Part shown: positions 8,195 through 17,567 of the stretch, piece after piece
How positions within the stretch are numbered: position 1 is the stretch's first letter
Layout: every line of letters begins with the position of its first letter
Assembly (NCBI RefSeq): GCF_000380565.1
Contig: NZ_AQYJ01000026.1
Coordinates: 310,001-374,000 of the forward strand
DNA length: 64,000 nucleotides
Direction of reading: 5' to 3'
Source: Microbulbifer variabilis ATCC 700307
GTDB lineage: Bacteria; Pseudomonadota; Gammaproteobacteria; Pseudomonadales; Cellvibrionaceae
The notes under the pieces: generated by a model
Database searches by the model: none
Seen by the model: the letters and a program-made list of their open reading frames with translations, nothing else
Told to the model about the DNA's origin: nothing
Program-made: the position numbers and the translations under genes

Positions 8195-11100
8195 TTAAAA
8201 GCCTTTACTGACACTAAACCCAACAATACGAGGCTCTAAAGTAAATACATTTGTAGTAAGACCCGAATCATCACTATTTGTAAACATATCTGTAATCGGC
8301 GCATCGTCAAATATATTTTTCACGTAGAGCTGCATATACAGTTCAGAATTAGGGTTGTTCAAGCTCACAGAAGCATTAAGGTTGCTCCATGCCTTCAAAC
8401 GATCATATTCTGTATTATAAACACGTGCATAGCTCTCAGATTGGCGATAGTAATCCGCCCGCAACGTCAGATCCCAGTCCTCAATAGGAATAGTATGTTC
8501 GACACCAAAATTCACAGTAAAACGCGGAGCATTAGGTAGCTCGTTACCACTCAGATCAGCAGCAAAGCCCCGCCCTCCATTTGGAGCATCAGTGAGTGGA
8601 TTATAAGGATCTACACCATAAAGCAAGTCCCAGCGCGCAAAGCCCTCTATCTCTGGCGTAAATGAACCGTATAGAGCAGAGCCTGCACAGAGTGACCAAA
8701 TGGCAAGCACATTGCCGGTGGCGGCAACTGTTTCAACCAAATCCACTGGTGCAATACAGTTTGAAGGAACCTGAATACTAGGCCTTACCAACATCCAATC
8801 TTCATTTCCTTGAGTGCGATTCATAACATCAATAGACTCTTCACCATCTGCGATACGAGTCTTCAGGTAGCCCATATTCATATCAACTCTGGTGCTATCT
8901 GTAAGCTGCCACGCCAGCTCAAGCTCAAGCCCGATACTCTCCGCATCAAAGTTCTCATTTAAAGAAATGCGATCAACAATTTGGGAAACTTGATAATCTG
9001 TATAATCATAATAGAAGGCGTTGGCATTGAATGTCAGACTTCCATCTAACATTACATTCTTGGAGCCGATTTCTATCGCATTAACAAACTCCGGTTCAAA
9101 GGAGTCCTCCAGGGGTTGATACTGCACTACGGTTGGATCAATCTCTGCTCGAGGTGGATTAGTGCCGCCCCCCTTATAACCGTGAGCAAAAGATAAATAA
9201 AACATGGTATCGTCAGTAAAGGGGGTGTCTACTCGCCAATCTAGTACCGCACGGCCCGTATATTCCTGCCAATTCTGAGTAACTTGATCTCCCTCTGGAT
9301 ATCCTCGGTGAACAAGCCCACCTGAACGCTGACCCGATATTATTTCTCCTGTTTCACTATCAAAGCTTGTACCTAACAGTAACTGGCTAGGTACAGGAGT
9401 TGATTGCTTACGGTCATCGGTGTAGCGCAAACCTGTGGTAAGTTTTACATCCTCTGTGATCTGCCAATAGGCCTCACCAAACAGGGCCCATGAGCGAGTT
9501 TCCACTAAGTTTCTGCTAAGAAAATAGTTGTGCCCCTCCTCATCAATATTCTCAAGTGAATTTGGATCTACATAAATACAATCCATATCACCCGCACCGA
9601 GCTCTGGATCAATACATTTTTCAGAAATCAATAAACCTGTATCAGGGTCTCTGGTACCGTTATAAAAATATTCTGCAATCAAACTAAACATATTATTGAA
9701 TACAAAATAATCATCCTGGGTTTTAAAGTCCAGGTAGTTAGCACCTAATGAAAAGTTCCAGGGCCCATCAAAAGATGTCTGTAACCGGAATTCCTGGCTC
9801 CATTGTTTATTATCGGAGCGGCTAATATCTACTGCTAATATTCCATCAGAGGGGCCTAACTGTGGATCAGTATAAATTCCTCCAGGGGTGGGAACAAATT
9901 CAGCAGAATCATTAAAAATTGGGTCTGATACATAACGATTGTAATCTTGAGAAGAGTAGTAATCATCCTTTGCATAAGTTGATTGGGAGAAAAAAGTGAG
10001 TGAATTACTCAATTCCCACTCAAAATTCAGCTGCACTAAATCATTTTCAGCACGGAAAACTGGATCATAGCTGGTGGCAATCTCACGTAAATCCCTTGAT
10101 TGCTCTGCATTTCCATAGGGATTACTGTAATAGTCGATAATCGGAAATCCAGTATCTAAATTGATAAACTGGGGTACCAACACAAAAGCAAACCCTCTTC
10201 CATTCGGCGCGCTATAGGCATCATCACTGTAAATTGATGCCGGCATACACCCCTGGCTAAAGAAAATAGAAGTAATTTCTGTTAGCTCAGTATCCCCGAT
10301 CGTCGATGGTCCCGGGTCGGTGGTACATAGCTGCTTGCCAGTACGTGAGCGTTTGTCATCTTCTTCAAAGTGCTGCCAGATCAGGTTTGCACTAAAGGTT
10401 TCACTGGGTTCCCACTCAAAAATGGCACGCGTGGAATAAAGATCCCTATCATTTACATCGTTCCCAGTGTAGGTATTGGTATCAAAGCCATCACGCTTGG
10501 TCATAGCACCTGAAAGCCGCAGTGCCATGGTATCGCCCACCGGCAAGTTAAACATGCCACTTGTGCGCTTTGAGTTATAGCTACCTATTTCAGCTTTAAT
10601 CTCAGAAGCAAATTCATCCTCTGGCATCACCGGCAACATATTAACCACGCCAGCAGTCGCATTTCGGCCATACAAAGTACCTTGAGGTCCTCGTAACACC
10701 TCTACTCGCTGTACATCAAAAAACTCCTGCTCGAACAACCGGTTACGAATAAGTGGTGCATTATTGAAGCTCACCGCCACCGCCGGATCGGTTGCAGCAG
10801 AGACAGCCTTGGTACCAACGCCACGAATTGAGAAGTTATAGGTACTAAAGTTTGATTTGGAAAAGTTTACGTTAGGCACCGCACGAAGTAGTTCTTCACC
10901 CCGTTCAATCTTCAGGGCATCTATATTGTCCCCCGACAAGGCAGAGACAGCGATAGGAACATCCTGAATACTCTCCTCTATTTTTTGTGCTGTTACGGTA
11001 ACTTCTTCGATAGGCTGCCTTGCTCGACTACTTTTATCCTCGCTTTGGTCATCCTGAGATAAGGCTGTCAATGGCGTCGCAGTCATTACCATGCAGGCAA

Positions 11101-11197
11101 TCGCAACGCTATACCAAGGGGTATGATTATTGACTGGATTAGTGGTACGAATCGCTTGTGCAATCAACTTTTCTTTCTTACGAAGGCTCATCATCAT
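8195..11197 (-). CDS. TonB-dependent outer-membrane receptor
   Basis: 1000 residues. Three ATG codons in a row begin the gene, followed by a long signal peptide. A TonB box (E-E-V-T-V-T-A) lies near residue 64, then a plug domain with VEVLRGPQGTLYGRNATAGVVN, then a large beta-barrel ending with an aromatic residue (G-F). Such receptors import siderophores, cobalamin, sugars or other large ligands using TonB energy. The length and the ATAGVVN plug version match the large class common in marine and sphingomonad-type bacteria rather than classical siderophore receptors, but the substrate cannot be read. The ECF sigma factor gene upstream on the same strand is a likely regulator. Confidence 0.9.
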   Translation of the reverse strand: MMMSLRKKEKLIAQAIRTTNPVNNHTPWYSVAIACMVMTATPLTALSQDDQSEDKSSRARQPIEEVTVTAQKIEESIQDVPIAVSALSGDNIDALKIERGEELLRAVPNVNFSKSNFSTYNFSIRGVGTKAVSAATDPAVAVSFNNAPLIRNRLFEQEFFDVQRVEVLRGPQGTLYGRNATAGVVNMLPVMPEDEFASEIKAEIGSYNSKRTSGMFNLPVGDTMALRLSGAMTKRDGFDTNTYTGNDVNDRDLYSTRAIFEWEPSETFSANLIWQHFEEDDKRSRTGKQLCTTDPGPSTIGDTELTEITSIFFSQGCMPASIYSDDAYSAPNGRGFAFVLVPQFINLDTGFPIIDYYSNPYGNAEQSRDLREIATSYDPVFRAENDLVQLNFEWELSNSLTFFSQSTYAKDDYYSSQDYNRYVSDPIFNDSAEFVPTPGGIYTDPQLGPSDGILAVDISRSDNKQWSQEFRLQTSFDGPWNFSLGANYLDFKTQDDYFVFNNMFSLIAEYFYNGTRDPDTGLLISEKCIDPELGAGDMDCIYVDPNSLENIDEEGHNYFLSRNLVETRSWALFGEAYWQITEDVKLTTGLRYTDDRKQSTPVPSQLLLGTSFDSETGEIISGQRSGGLVHRGYPEGDQVTQNWQEYTGRAVLDWRVDTPFTDDTMFYLSFAHGYKGGGTNPPRAEIDPTVVQYQPLEDSFEPEFVNAIEIGSKNVMLDGSLTFNANAFYYDYTDYQVSQIVDRISLNENFDAESIGLELELAWQLTDSTRVDMNMGYLKTRIADGEESIDVMNRTQGNEDWMLVRPSIQVPSNCIAPVDLVETVAATGNVLAIWSLCAGSALYGSFTPEIEGFARWDLLYGVDPYNPLTDAPNGGRGFAADLSGNELPNAPRFTVNFGVEHTIPIEDWDLTLRADYYRQSESYARVYNTEYDRLKAWSNLNASVSLNNPNSELYMQLYVKNIFDDAPITDMFTNSDDSGLTTNVFTLEPRIVGFSVSKGF

Positions 11198-11647
11198 ACT
11201 GAGTCTCTCTATATTATTTTCTCTATTATTTTTAAGTCAGCCAAACACCACCTTATCTCAGGCCTAACCAAGTTAAAGACGCAACACACTCGCGGTAGGG
11301 GGGATTAAGATTACCCGCCCAGAGAACATCAAACATAAATCAAGAACAACAAAAACTTATATTTTTAATTGATATAAACTTCCAACTTCCAACTTCCAAC
11401 TTCCAGCTTCCAGCTTCCAGCTTCCAGCTTCCAGCTTCCAACTTCCAACTTCCAACTTCCAACTTCCAACTTCCAACTTCCAACTTCCAACTTCCAACAC
11501 CCAAATAGAAAATAGTAGCTGATAAAAATGAATCCCCCATACAAAACAACAAATAAATCAACAACGCCTTAAACACCAAGATTAAAAAACTAATCTATTG
11601 AAATTTCCCTCAAGATGTCTCACTTAGCCTAGTCAAAATCGGCAACG
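11198..11647. other. Leader region of the TonB receptor gene with tandem repeat
   Basis: About 450 bases between the sigma factor stop and the receptor start. It contains the receptor promoter region and the heptamer array. The only open frame here is a by-product of the repeat. Confidence 0.6.
11379..11497. repeat. Tandem array of 17 heptamers
   Basis: Seventeen perfect 7-bp units without interruption: three CTTCCAA, then five CTTCCAG, then nine CTTCCAA. The total is 119 bp, about 180 bases upstream of the TonB receptor start. Units with the A-to-G change are grouped, which points to slippage duplication. Copy number is expected to vary between strains. The array is not CRISPR: there are no spacers. 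Confidence 0.97.
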
Positions 11648-12163
11648 TCAAACGGCCTCTTCCATTACCTTCCGAATTCGAACTAATGCACGTTGAATTA
11701 GCTCCTTTACTGACTCCTTGGAGATTCCCATGCGCTCGGCGATATCTTGGTAAGTTAAACCTTCAAAGCGATGAAATTTAAATGCTGTACCTGCTCTTGG
11801 CGGTAATCTCAGGATAGCTTGACAGACACGACGGCAATCCTGCATCCCTATAACCGTTCGCTCAGGTGTGATCACATCTGGAATATCTATCTCAGAACTA
11901 AGTGGCTCATGATATGCACGGCAGCGAGATTTCTGGTAGCGGCCATGGCTTACCAAAAGATTTTTCGCAATTGTGTAGATATAACTCCTTGGATTTCTAA
12001 TATTCGTATTAGATTTCTTCATCTGAAAATGCAGATGCGCAAAAACTTCTTGCACCAGGTCATCCACATCAGAAATATTCACCCTGGAAGAAAAATATCG
12101 CCTCAACCCCAAACGATACTCCCCGACCCATGAAGCCATATCTTTTTGGCAGCTTTTGTTCAT
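11648..12163 (-). CDS. ECF RNA polymerase sigma factor (FecI-like)
   Basis: 171 residues from the ATG at 12163; a TTG two codons earlier is possible. Region 2 carries D-V-D-D-L-V-Q-E-V-F and a P-R-S-Y-I-Y-T-I-A-K-N segment; region 4 has LPPRAGTAF, then GLTYQDIAERMGISKESVKE as the helix-turn-helix that reads the -35 element. It resembles FecI-type iron-starvation sigma factors, which are usually paired with a FecR anti-sigma gene and a TonB receptor. Here the receptor follows but no FecR is present. The start lacks a good ribosome site. Confidence 0.88.
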   Translation of the reverse strand: MNKSCQKDMASWVGEYRLGLRRYFSSRVNISDVDDLVQEVFAHLHFQMKKSNTNIRNPRSYIYTIAKNLLVSHGRYQKSRCRAYHEPLSSEIDIPDVITPERTVIGMQDCRRVCQAILRLPPRAGTAFKFHRFEGLTYQDIAERMGISKESVKELIQRALVRIRKVMEEAV

Positions 12164-13124
12164 AGGCAAACAAGTATTTGGTCAATTGGAAGTGTGCCAA
12201 CCGCCTAGAGCTTCATCACTAACTCGACTAGCGCTAAGCCGGTAATTAAAACTGGACGAACACCAAAAAAACTTATTTGAATTACCACAAAGCTTTCAGA
12301 GACTTATAAAATTATGACCATTAATTCACAAAACCAATCAAAAATGCAGACTGCTAGGTCAAAAACACACTTTAAAAGAATTCTCTCTGGAAAATTTTTC
12401 TTAAATTTATTTTGACTTATTCGGTTTCCAGAAAATTTAGAATAACTGCACCACACTTATTGATAAACGCCTTCAATAAACTAAATGGTGAATAGAACGC
12501 CTATATGTTTCATAAGTGAACAATCTCTAGAATTACACGCCACAAGATTTCCAAGTTTAGCTAGCCTAAGAGGCATTGATCACTCATTGAGCGACTCCAC
12601 AGCTAGCATCGCAAACCTTCATAAATTTGTAACTGGTACTAAAGAAAGCCTACTGCAGTTTATCCAAAGGCCACTTGACTTTCCCCCGCATCATTCTAAT
12701 AACATAGAAAAAGCCTCTCACCAGAAAAACAATTCCCCACTGGGCACTATAAAAACCAGCAGAAGAGTCAGAATTCTGTATGGCAGCTCAAACAAATCCA
12801 ATACTTTGCCCTCTAGTTGCCTAATCGCCGTCCAATAAACGCCCTGGAACCAATCAAACTGGCACAAAAAGATCAAACATAAGCACCCCATATCAAACAA
12901 ATTTAGGCTCATTAATTGAAATTTTCTTTTCTTTATATACTTTATTCGATAACCTCTGTGACTTTAGTGACAACTTTTAAATTCTTTACTTTTTCACAAC
13001 CCTCGTATCGCAGTAAAAGAACTTGGAGAGTTGAACCGGAAAATATCCACTTAAAAAACAAATAGTGATTTTCTATTTTTTCAAGGAAAAATAATAAAAT
13101 GGAGAGACTCTCTTAAATTATGCA
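12164..13124. other. AT-rich gap, no supported gene
   Basis: Roughly 960 bases. One open frame of 117 codons (12485-12838, plus) has no recognised similarity, no ribosome site and a composition typical of noncoding sequence. The region may contain eroded remnants like the one that follows it. Confidence 0.45.
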
Positions 13125-13571
13125 CTCCATTGTTACAGCTTCAAGCCTACCTTCAGAGGTGCTGGGAAAGAACACAATAATGCCCTTACAGGTATGATGA
13201 ACCATTTCGGATTACAGAAAGCAAGATTTTGCGGATGCGACTGGGGAGGTTTTATCGTTGATGCTATGGCCCTACTCTATTCCGGGTGCCATGCTGGATT
13301 GACAAATATCGGTACTCCGCACATTTTTCATCCAAAGGAACTTCCAGCAATGGATTTGCCAATAAAAGAAATCACAGATAAACCAGATTATAGCCAGTTT
13401 TTACAACAGCCTGAAATTCCAGAAAATCTGCTCAATAACCATGTAGATAATTTCTTCTGTACATTTTTTCAAAAGAGCTATCTGGCCAACAAAAATCTTT
13501 CCAAGATGCCAAATAACTCTTCAGAACGAAAAGTCGAACTTGCTCCGATGATAAGTTCCACAACCGGATAG
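13125..13571 (+). pseudogene. Remnant of an epoxide-hydrolase-like alpha/beta hydrolase
   Basis: Translation shows a P-T-F-R-G-A-G-K segment, then HFGLQKARFCGCDWGGFIVDA, which matches the nucleophile elbow of epoxide hydrolases and dehalogenases (G-x-D-W-G-G, Asp nucleophile). A later cap-like segment has YSQFLQQPEIPENLL. The N-terminal strand with the HGxP oxyanion motif and the C-terminal Asp/His segments are missing, and the spacing between R-G-x-G and the nucleophile is too short. About half of a normal 300-residue protein remains, so the gene is judged dead. Confidence 0.6.
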
Positions 13572-13643
13572 CTAATTGGCTTGAGTTGACTTTTTCTATC
13601 ACAGACAATCAAAGCAAGCATATTAACAAGCAGGCAAGTTTGT

Positions 13644-15116
13644 ATGAAAGGACTTAAAAGACTAACCCTTTTTTGGAGTTCAGCAGTTGCTGGTCTCCTA
13701 TTGACCTCCTCTATCGGGCATGCAAAAGCAATAAATAATGAAAAGCCCTATACATTGACTACCTGGAATAAAAAAACTGCAGATGGTTACAGAGGTTTTT
13801 TTAAGGTCCCAGAAAATCGCGCTATCAAAGATAGCCGCAACCTTTCAATTCAGTATATCCGCTTCCCTTCGACAGGTAAAAAGGCGGGTCCGCCTATTGT
13901 CTATCTGGCTGGGGGCCCCGGCGGATCCGGAATTATGGCAGTCAACTATCGCTATGAAATGTTTATGGCATTGCGGGAATACGGTGATGTCATTGCCCTG
14001 GACCAGCGCGGCACCGGGCATTCCAATGACCTGCCTAACTGCGAGTCTAAGCAGATAGTTCCACCGCTCATCTCCACCTCCGATTCGAAATATGTTGAAC
14101 TGCATCAAAGTGCCCTTCTTGAATGCCTCTCTTTCTGGCGCGATCAAGGTGTTGATCTCGCAGCCTATAACACATTGGAAAGTGCTCGTGATCTAGAGGC
14201 TCTACGGCACCATTTGGGAGAAGAGAAAATTGTATTGTGGGGCACTTCTTACGGCAGCCATTTGGCACTAGCAGCCTTAAAGGAGATAGAGGGGTCTATT
14301 GATCGGATTATTCTTTCCAGTGCTGAGGGGCTAAACCAAACGATTAAGCTACCTTCCCGTACAGAATCCTATCTGGATCGCCTTCAAAAAGCCATCGATC
14401 AGCAGCCCGAAGCGAAGGCGATTTACCCAGATATTAAAGGCTTGATACATCGCGTCCATGCAAAGCTGGAAAAGCAACCTCTAAAAATTCAGCTTCCGCA
14501 AAGGGATGGGAGTAAGCTGGATACCCTATTACAACGCAGAGATATGCAACAAATAGCCTCTGCATTTATTGCAGACCCCAAAAGTGCAGCCCAACTGCTC
14601 GCTTTTTATCGTGCAATAGACTTGAGAGAGGTACCGGCCTTCAACAAAGTTCCTTCCCGTTATTTTCCTGATGGGTTCCTACAGCCTGGAGCTCCCATTA
14701 CCCTCAGACCGATGCCCACTGCTATGGATATTGCATCCGGTATCGATAAAGGACGCAAAGCCAAGGTGGCCGAACAAGCTAAAGCTAGCCTGCTGGGGGA
14801 CTACTTAAACTTTTCATACCATTATGACGGCTTGGCGCCAGAGCTGGACTTGGGAAATCGCTTCCGGGCAAACCCGCAAAGTGATGTGCCCGTATTATTA
14901 TTCAGCGGTACGCTAGATGGCAGAACTTATATTGAAAGCCAACACGAAGCCGTTTCAGGTCTTTCAAATACAACCTTAGTAACCGTAAAAAATGCCGGTC
15001 ACAACTTGTTTATGGCCTCCGAAGAGGTTCAAGACACCATAAACTTATTTTTGGAGGGGCGCCCTATTGAAAAGACAACGATTACGGTGGATCTGCCCAC
15101 TCTAGCTATAAAATAG
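13644..15116 (+). CDS. Secreted S33-type alpha/beta hydrolase (TAP-like peptidase)
   Basis: 490 residues with an N-terminal signal peptide (cleavage near A-K-A, residue 29). It resembles tripeptidyl/prolyl aminopeptidase-like S33 hydrolases: the oxyanion loop GGPGGSG at residues 90-96, QRGTGHS at 121-127, the nucleophile elbow G-T-S-Y-G-S with Ser202, a C-terminal LLFSGTLDGRT with the acid, and NAGHNLF with the catalytic His. Likely role: removing short peptides or cleaving Pro-linked peptides outside the cytoplasm; some relatives act on esters. It follows the hydrolase remnant by about 70 bases and ends in a hairpin. Confidence 0.85.
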   Translation: MKGLKRLTLFWSSAVAGLLLTSSIGHAKAINNEKPYTLTTWNKKTADGYRGFFKVPENRAIKDSRNLSIQYIRFPSTGKKAGPPIVYLAGGPGGSGIMAVNYRYEMFMALREYGDVIALDQRGTGHSNDLPNCESKQIVPPLISTSDSKYVELHQSALLECLSFWRDQGVDLAAYNTLESARDLEALRHHLGEEKIVLWGTSYGSHLALAALKEIEGSIDRIILSSAEGLNQTIKLPSRTESYLDRLQKAIDQQPEAKAIYPDIKGLIHRVHAKLEKQPLKIQLPQRDGSKLDTLLQRRDMQQIASAFIADPKSAAQLLAFYRAIDLREVPAFNKVPSRYFPDGFLQPGAPITLRPMPTAMDIASGIDKGRKAKVAEQAKASLLGDYLNFSYHYDGLAPELDLGNRFRANPQSDVPVLLFSGTLDGRTYIESQHEAVSGLSNTTLVTVKNAGHNLFMASEEVQDTINLFLEGRPIEKTTITVDLPTLAIK

Positions 15117-15135
15117 AGGCTCTCTATAGGTTTTC

Positions 15136-15159
15136 GGTAGTGGCATTCTTGCCGCTACC
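15136..15159 (+). terminator. Hairpin after the S33 hydrolase gene
   Basis: A 10-bp stem with one G-T wobble and a TTCT tetraloop, 20 bases after the stop. No T-run follows, so its role as a terminator is inferred. Confidence 0.45.
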
Positions 15160-15232
15160 TATCCACTACACAATATCTCGTATCCCCCACCCCCGCACAT
15201 TAACCTTGCTATAGATGCAACTGGAGGCGGGG

Positions 15233-16327
15233 ATGACCAATATCACCGACGAAGTTCATCGCGGCGCCATTTGTGACCTGCGAGCACTTCAGCAACCTGG
15301 ATTGCAGACATTCAAGCAATATATTCGCGGTAGCCTGCCAGGACCTCCCTTTTGGCGCTTAACTGGCATGCAACCTATTGAGGCAGGGCTTGGAAAAGCT
15401 ACCTATTCCATGCCTATTACACCTTGGTTAGCTGATGGTACCGGCATTTACTGGGGCGGTATCTATGCAATGTTCGCTGATGCTCCCCTGGCTTCCGCTA
15501 TCTGGACTACCCTACCCGCAGGTAAAGTACTGAGCACTTCTGAACTGAACATGTGCTTTATCCGGCCAATTACCACTAGTACTCAGAACATTGTCGGCCG
15601 GGCAACGACGATTCACTCCGGTAGCCAGGTTGGCCTCTCCAGCCTGCAGATCAACGACCAAAATGGCAGGACTCTCGCTTATGGGAGTACCCGCTGCTTA
15701 ATAGCAGACTTTCCAGTCAGCCCAGATCAAGAGCTTCCTCTACCAGACTTAGGGCCCACCGAGCCACCTGATCCTTATTTACGCCCTCCTCCTGAAACCT
15801 TCTTTTGTGATATGGCACACTTTCCAGAACAAGTGCCCATTGAACTTCAGCGGTTGACGATCAATGAAGGGCGAATGCATCCAGTTTGGTTACTTACTGG
15901 TTATCGAGCAGTCGAGATAGAAAATGGGCGCTGTATCTCTACCATGCCTTCCTCCCCCTGGTTCTCTAATGGAACTTTATCCATTTATGGTGGGCTTCTG
16001 GCCTGGGCTGCAGACTTCACCATGGGCGGAGCTGTTTACTCCACTCTACCTGCCGGATCTATCTTCGCCACTCTAGATATGCATATTCGCTTTGCACGAC
16101 CAGCAAAGCTCAACAGTGGGGATTTGATCTTAGAGTCCCAGGTACTTCACCGAGGCCGGCAGTTAAGGGTTTCATCCTGCAATATTGATACGCCCAGCGG
16201 TAAGCGCGTGGCTATTGCCACTGGTTCCGCACTGGTTATCCCCGGCGGTGCTCAGATGCTTGCGGATGGCAAACAGCCAGATGAAATTATTGCCACTGCA
16301 ACCTCAGGCAAACCTTGGACACCCTGA
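15233..16327 (+). CDS. Tandem hotdog-fold thioesterase family protein
   Basis: 364 residues. I set the start at the ATG at 15233 because GGAGG (15223-15227) sits five bases before it; the in-frame ATG at 15215 is upstream of that site. The protein has two similar halves (about 45-165 and 220-350). Each contains a W/Y-x-G-G-x-x-A/Y-x-x-x-D-x-x-x-x-x-A-x-x-T-x-L-P-A-G segment and a later F-x-R-P/A stretch, as in PaaI-like thioesterases. It probably hydrolyses an acyl-CoA thioester; substrate unknown. It is monocistronic, with an intrinsic terminator after it. Confidence 0.75.
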   Translation: MTNITDEVHRGAICDLRALQQPGLQTFKQYIRGSLPGPPFWRLTGMQPIEAGLGKATYSMPITPWLADGTGIYWGGIYAMFADAPLASAIWTTLPAGKVLSTSELNMCFIRPITTSTQNIVGRATTIHSGSQVGLSSLQINDQNGRTLAYGSTRCLIADFPVSPDQELPLPDLGPTEPPDPYLRPPPETFFCDMAHFPEQVPIELQRLTINEGRMHPVWLLTGYRAVEIENGRCISTMPSSPWFSNGTLSIYGGLLAWAADFTMGGAVYSTLPAGSIFATLDMHIRFARPAKLNSGDLILESQVLHRGRQLRVSSCNIDTPSGKRVAIATGSALVIPGGAQMLADGKQPDEIIATATSGKPWTP

Positions 16328-16382
16328 ATAAAATTCCTTATCAATGCTAAGGCCAACTTCAGGTAAAATGCTCATCACCAAC

Positions 16383-16410
16383 ATTCAGGCAAAGCCTCTG
16401 AATATTTTTT
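16383..16410 (+). terminator. Intrinsic terminator of the thioesterase gene
   Basis: ATTCAGGC pairs with GCCTCTGAAT with a two-base bulge and an AAA loop, followed directly by ATTTTTT. Confidence 0.7.
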
Positions 16411-16467
16411 GACCGAATAGTCGCCTATTGCGACACCAATTCCAATGTAACTTTTGGGAAGCACACT

Positions 16468-17001
16468 ATGGCCTCATTGCAAGACCAACTCCTGCAAGCA
16501 GGACTTGTTGACAAGAAGAAAGCCAAACAAGTTAGCAAGGAAAAGCGCAAACAGCAGAAAGTTGCTAAGAAGTCTGCGCAGCCCCAGATAGATGAAACCA
16601 AGCTGGCCGCACAAAAGACTCTCGCAGAGAAAGCTGCTCGAGATCGCGCCCTGAATGCCGAGCGAGATGCCGCTGCTCAACAGAAAGCTATCGCAGCCCA
16701 GATCAAGCAATTGGTGGAAACAAACCGCCAGCCCTACTCTGGAGAAACGGCTTACAATTTTACTTTCGACAAGAAGATCAAAACCATCTACGTCAGTGAT
16801 GAACTACGCGATCACCTGATAGCCGGTCGCCTGGTGATTGTCGCCCAGGATGCGCGTTTTGATTTGGTGCCCAGGATAATCGCCGACAAGATTGCCGAGC
16901 GAAACACTGAGATTATCGTTAAACCTGCTGAAACATCAGCACCGGTAGATGAAGACGACCCCTATGCAGATTTCCAGATCCCCGATGACCTTATGTGGTA
17001 A
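16468..17001 (+). CDS. DUF2058 (YaiL-like) protein
   Basis: 177 residues. The N-terminal half is a highly charged Lys/Gln/Ala coiled coil beginning MASLQDQLLQAGLVDKKKAK, the hallmark of the DUF2058/YaiL family. A small C-terminal globular part contains YNFTFDKKIKTIYVSDELRDHLIAGRLVIV. Relatives are described as nucleoid- or polynucleotide-associated; molecular function unknown. A GGGAAG ribosome site precedes the ATG. The next gene begins 6 bases after the stop, so the two are translationally linked. Confidence 0.88.
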   Translation: MASLQDQLLQAGLVDKKKAKQVSKEKRKQQKVAKKSAQPQIDETKLAAQKTLAEKAARDRALNAERDAAAQQKAIAAQIKQLVETNRQPYSGETAYNFTFDKKIKTIYVSDELRDHLIAGRLVIVAQDARFDLVPRIIADKIAERNTEIIVKPAETSAPVDEDDPYADFQIPDDLMW

Positions 17002-17007
17002 TTGGCA

Positions 17008-17553
17008 ATGAAGCAAGATGTTGTCCAGGTAGTGGAGCAATGGCTCACCGATGTGGTGGTGGGCTTAAACCTCTGCCCTTTTGCGCGCAAACCTATGCGC
17101 GCAGGCCAGATACGCTACATAGCCAGTGAAAGCAAAAACGACCAGGCCCTGCTGGCCGATTTACATACAGAACTGCAACGACTCGACAGTACGCCAGAGA
17201 GTGAGCTCCTTACTACCCTGCTGATTATTCCCGATCATCTGCAAGACTTTGCCGACTACAATCAATTTCTCGATCAGGCCGAATGGCTACTGGAACGCTA
17301 CAACTATGTAGGCACTTATCAGCTGGCCAGCTTCCATCCGGACTACCAATTTGCCGGAACAAATCCGAATGATGCTGAAAATCTCACTAACCGGGCCCCT
17401 TTTCCTATCCTTCATCTATTGCGTGAAGATAACCTGGAAAAAATGATCGAGCTTTACCCAAATCCAGAGAGCATTCCTGAAAATAATATTCTTCAGGTTG
17501 AATCACTGAATCAAGAAGAAAAGCTGCGACTCTTCCCCTACCTTTTCCGATAG
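17008..17553 (+). CDS. DUF1415 family protein
   Basis: 181 residues from the ATG at 17008 (a TTG two codons earlier is the alternative). Family features are clear: W-L-x-D-V-V-V-G-L-N-L-C-P-F-A at the start, a central LLIIPD segment, and the conserved F-H-P-x-Y-x-F-A-G and R-A-P-F-P-x-x-H-L-L-R motifs. The conserved Cys and His suggest an enzyme or metal site, but no activity is established. It sits between DUF2058 and DUF99 genes with almost no spacing. Confidence 0.9.
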   Translation: MKQDVVQVVEQWLTDVVVGLNLCPFARKPMRAGQIRYIASESKNDQALLADLHTELQRLDSTPESELLTTLLIIPDHLQDFADYNQFLDQAEWLLERYNYVGTYQLASFHPDYQFAGTNPNDAENLTNRAPFPILHLLREDNLEKMIELYPNPESIPENNILQVESLNQEEKLRLFPYLFR

Positions 17554-17567
17554 CAAAATCTCAAGTG

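Noticed and set aside
11379..11497. CRISPR array
   Set aside because: Units are seven bases with no spacers and no cas genes nearby.
11340..11579. 79-codon minus-strand frame with a repeating seven-residue unit
   Set aside because: Produced by the heptamer array; 21 bases encode the same seven residues in any frame without stops. No start signal or family.
12485..12838. 117-codon plus-strand frame
   Set aside because: No ribosome site, no recognised motif, noncoding-like composition. Left as part of the gap.
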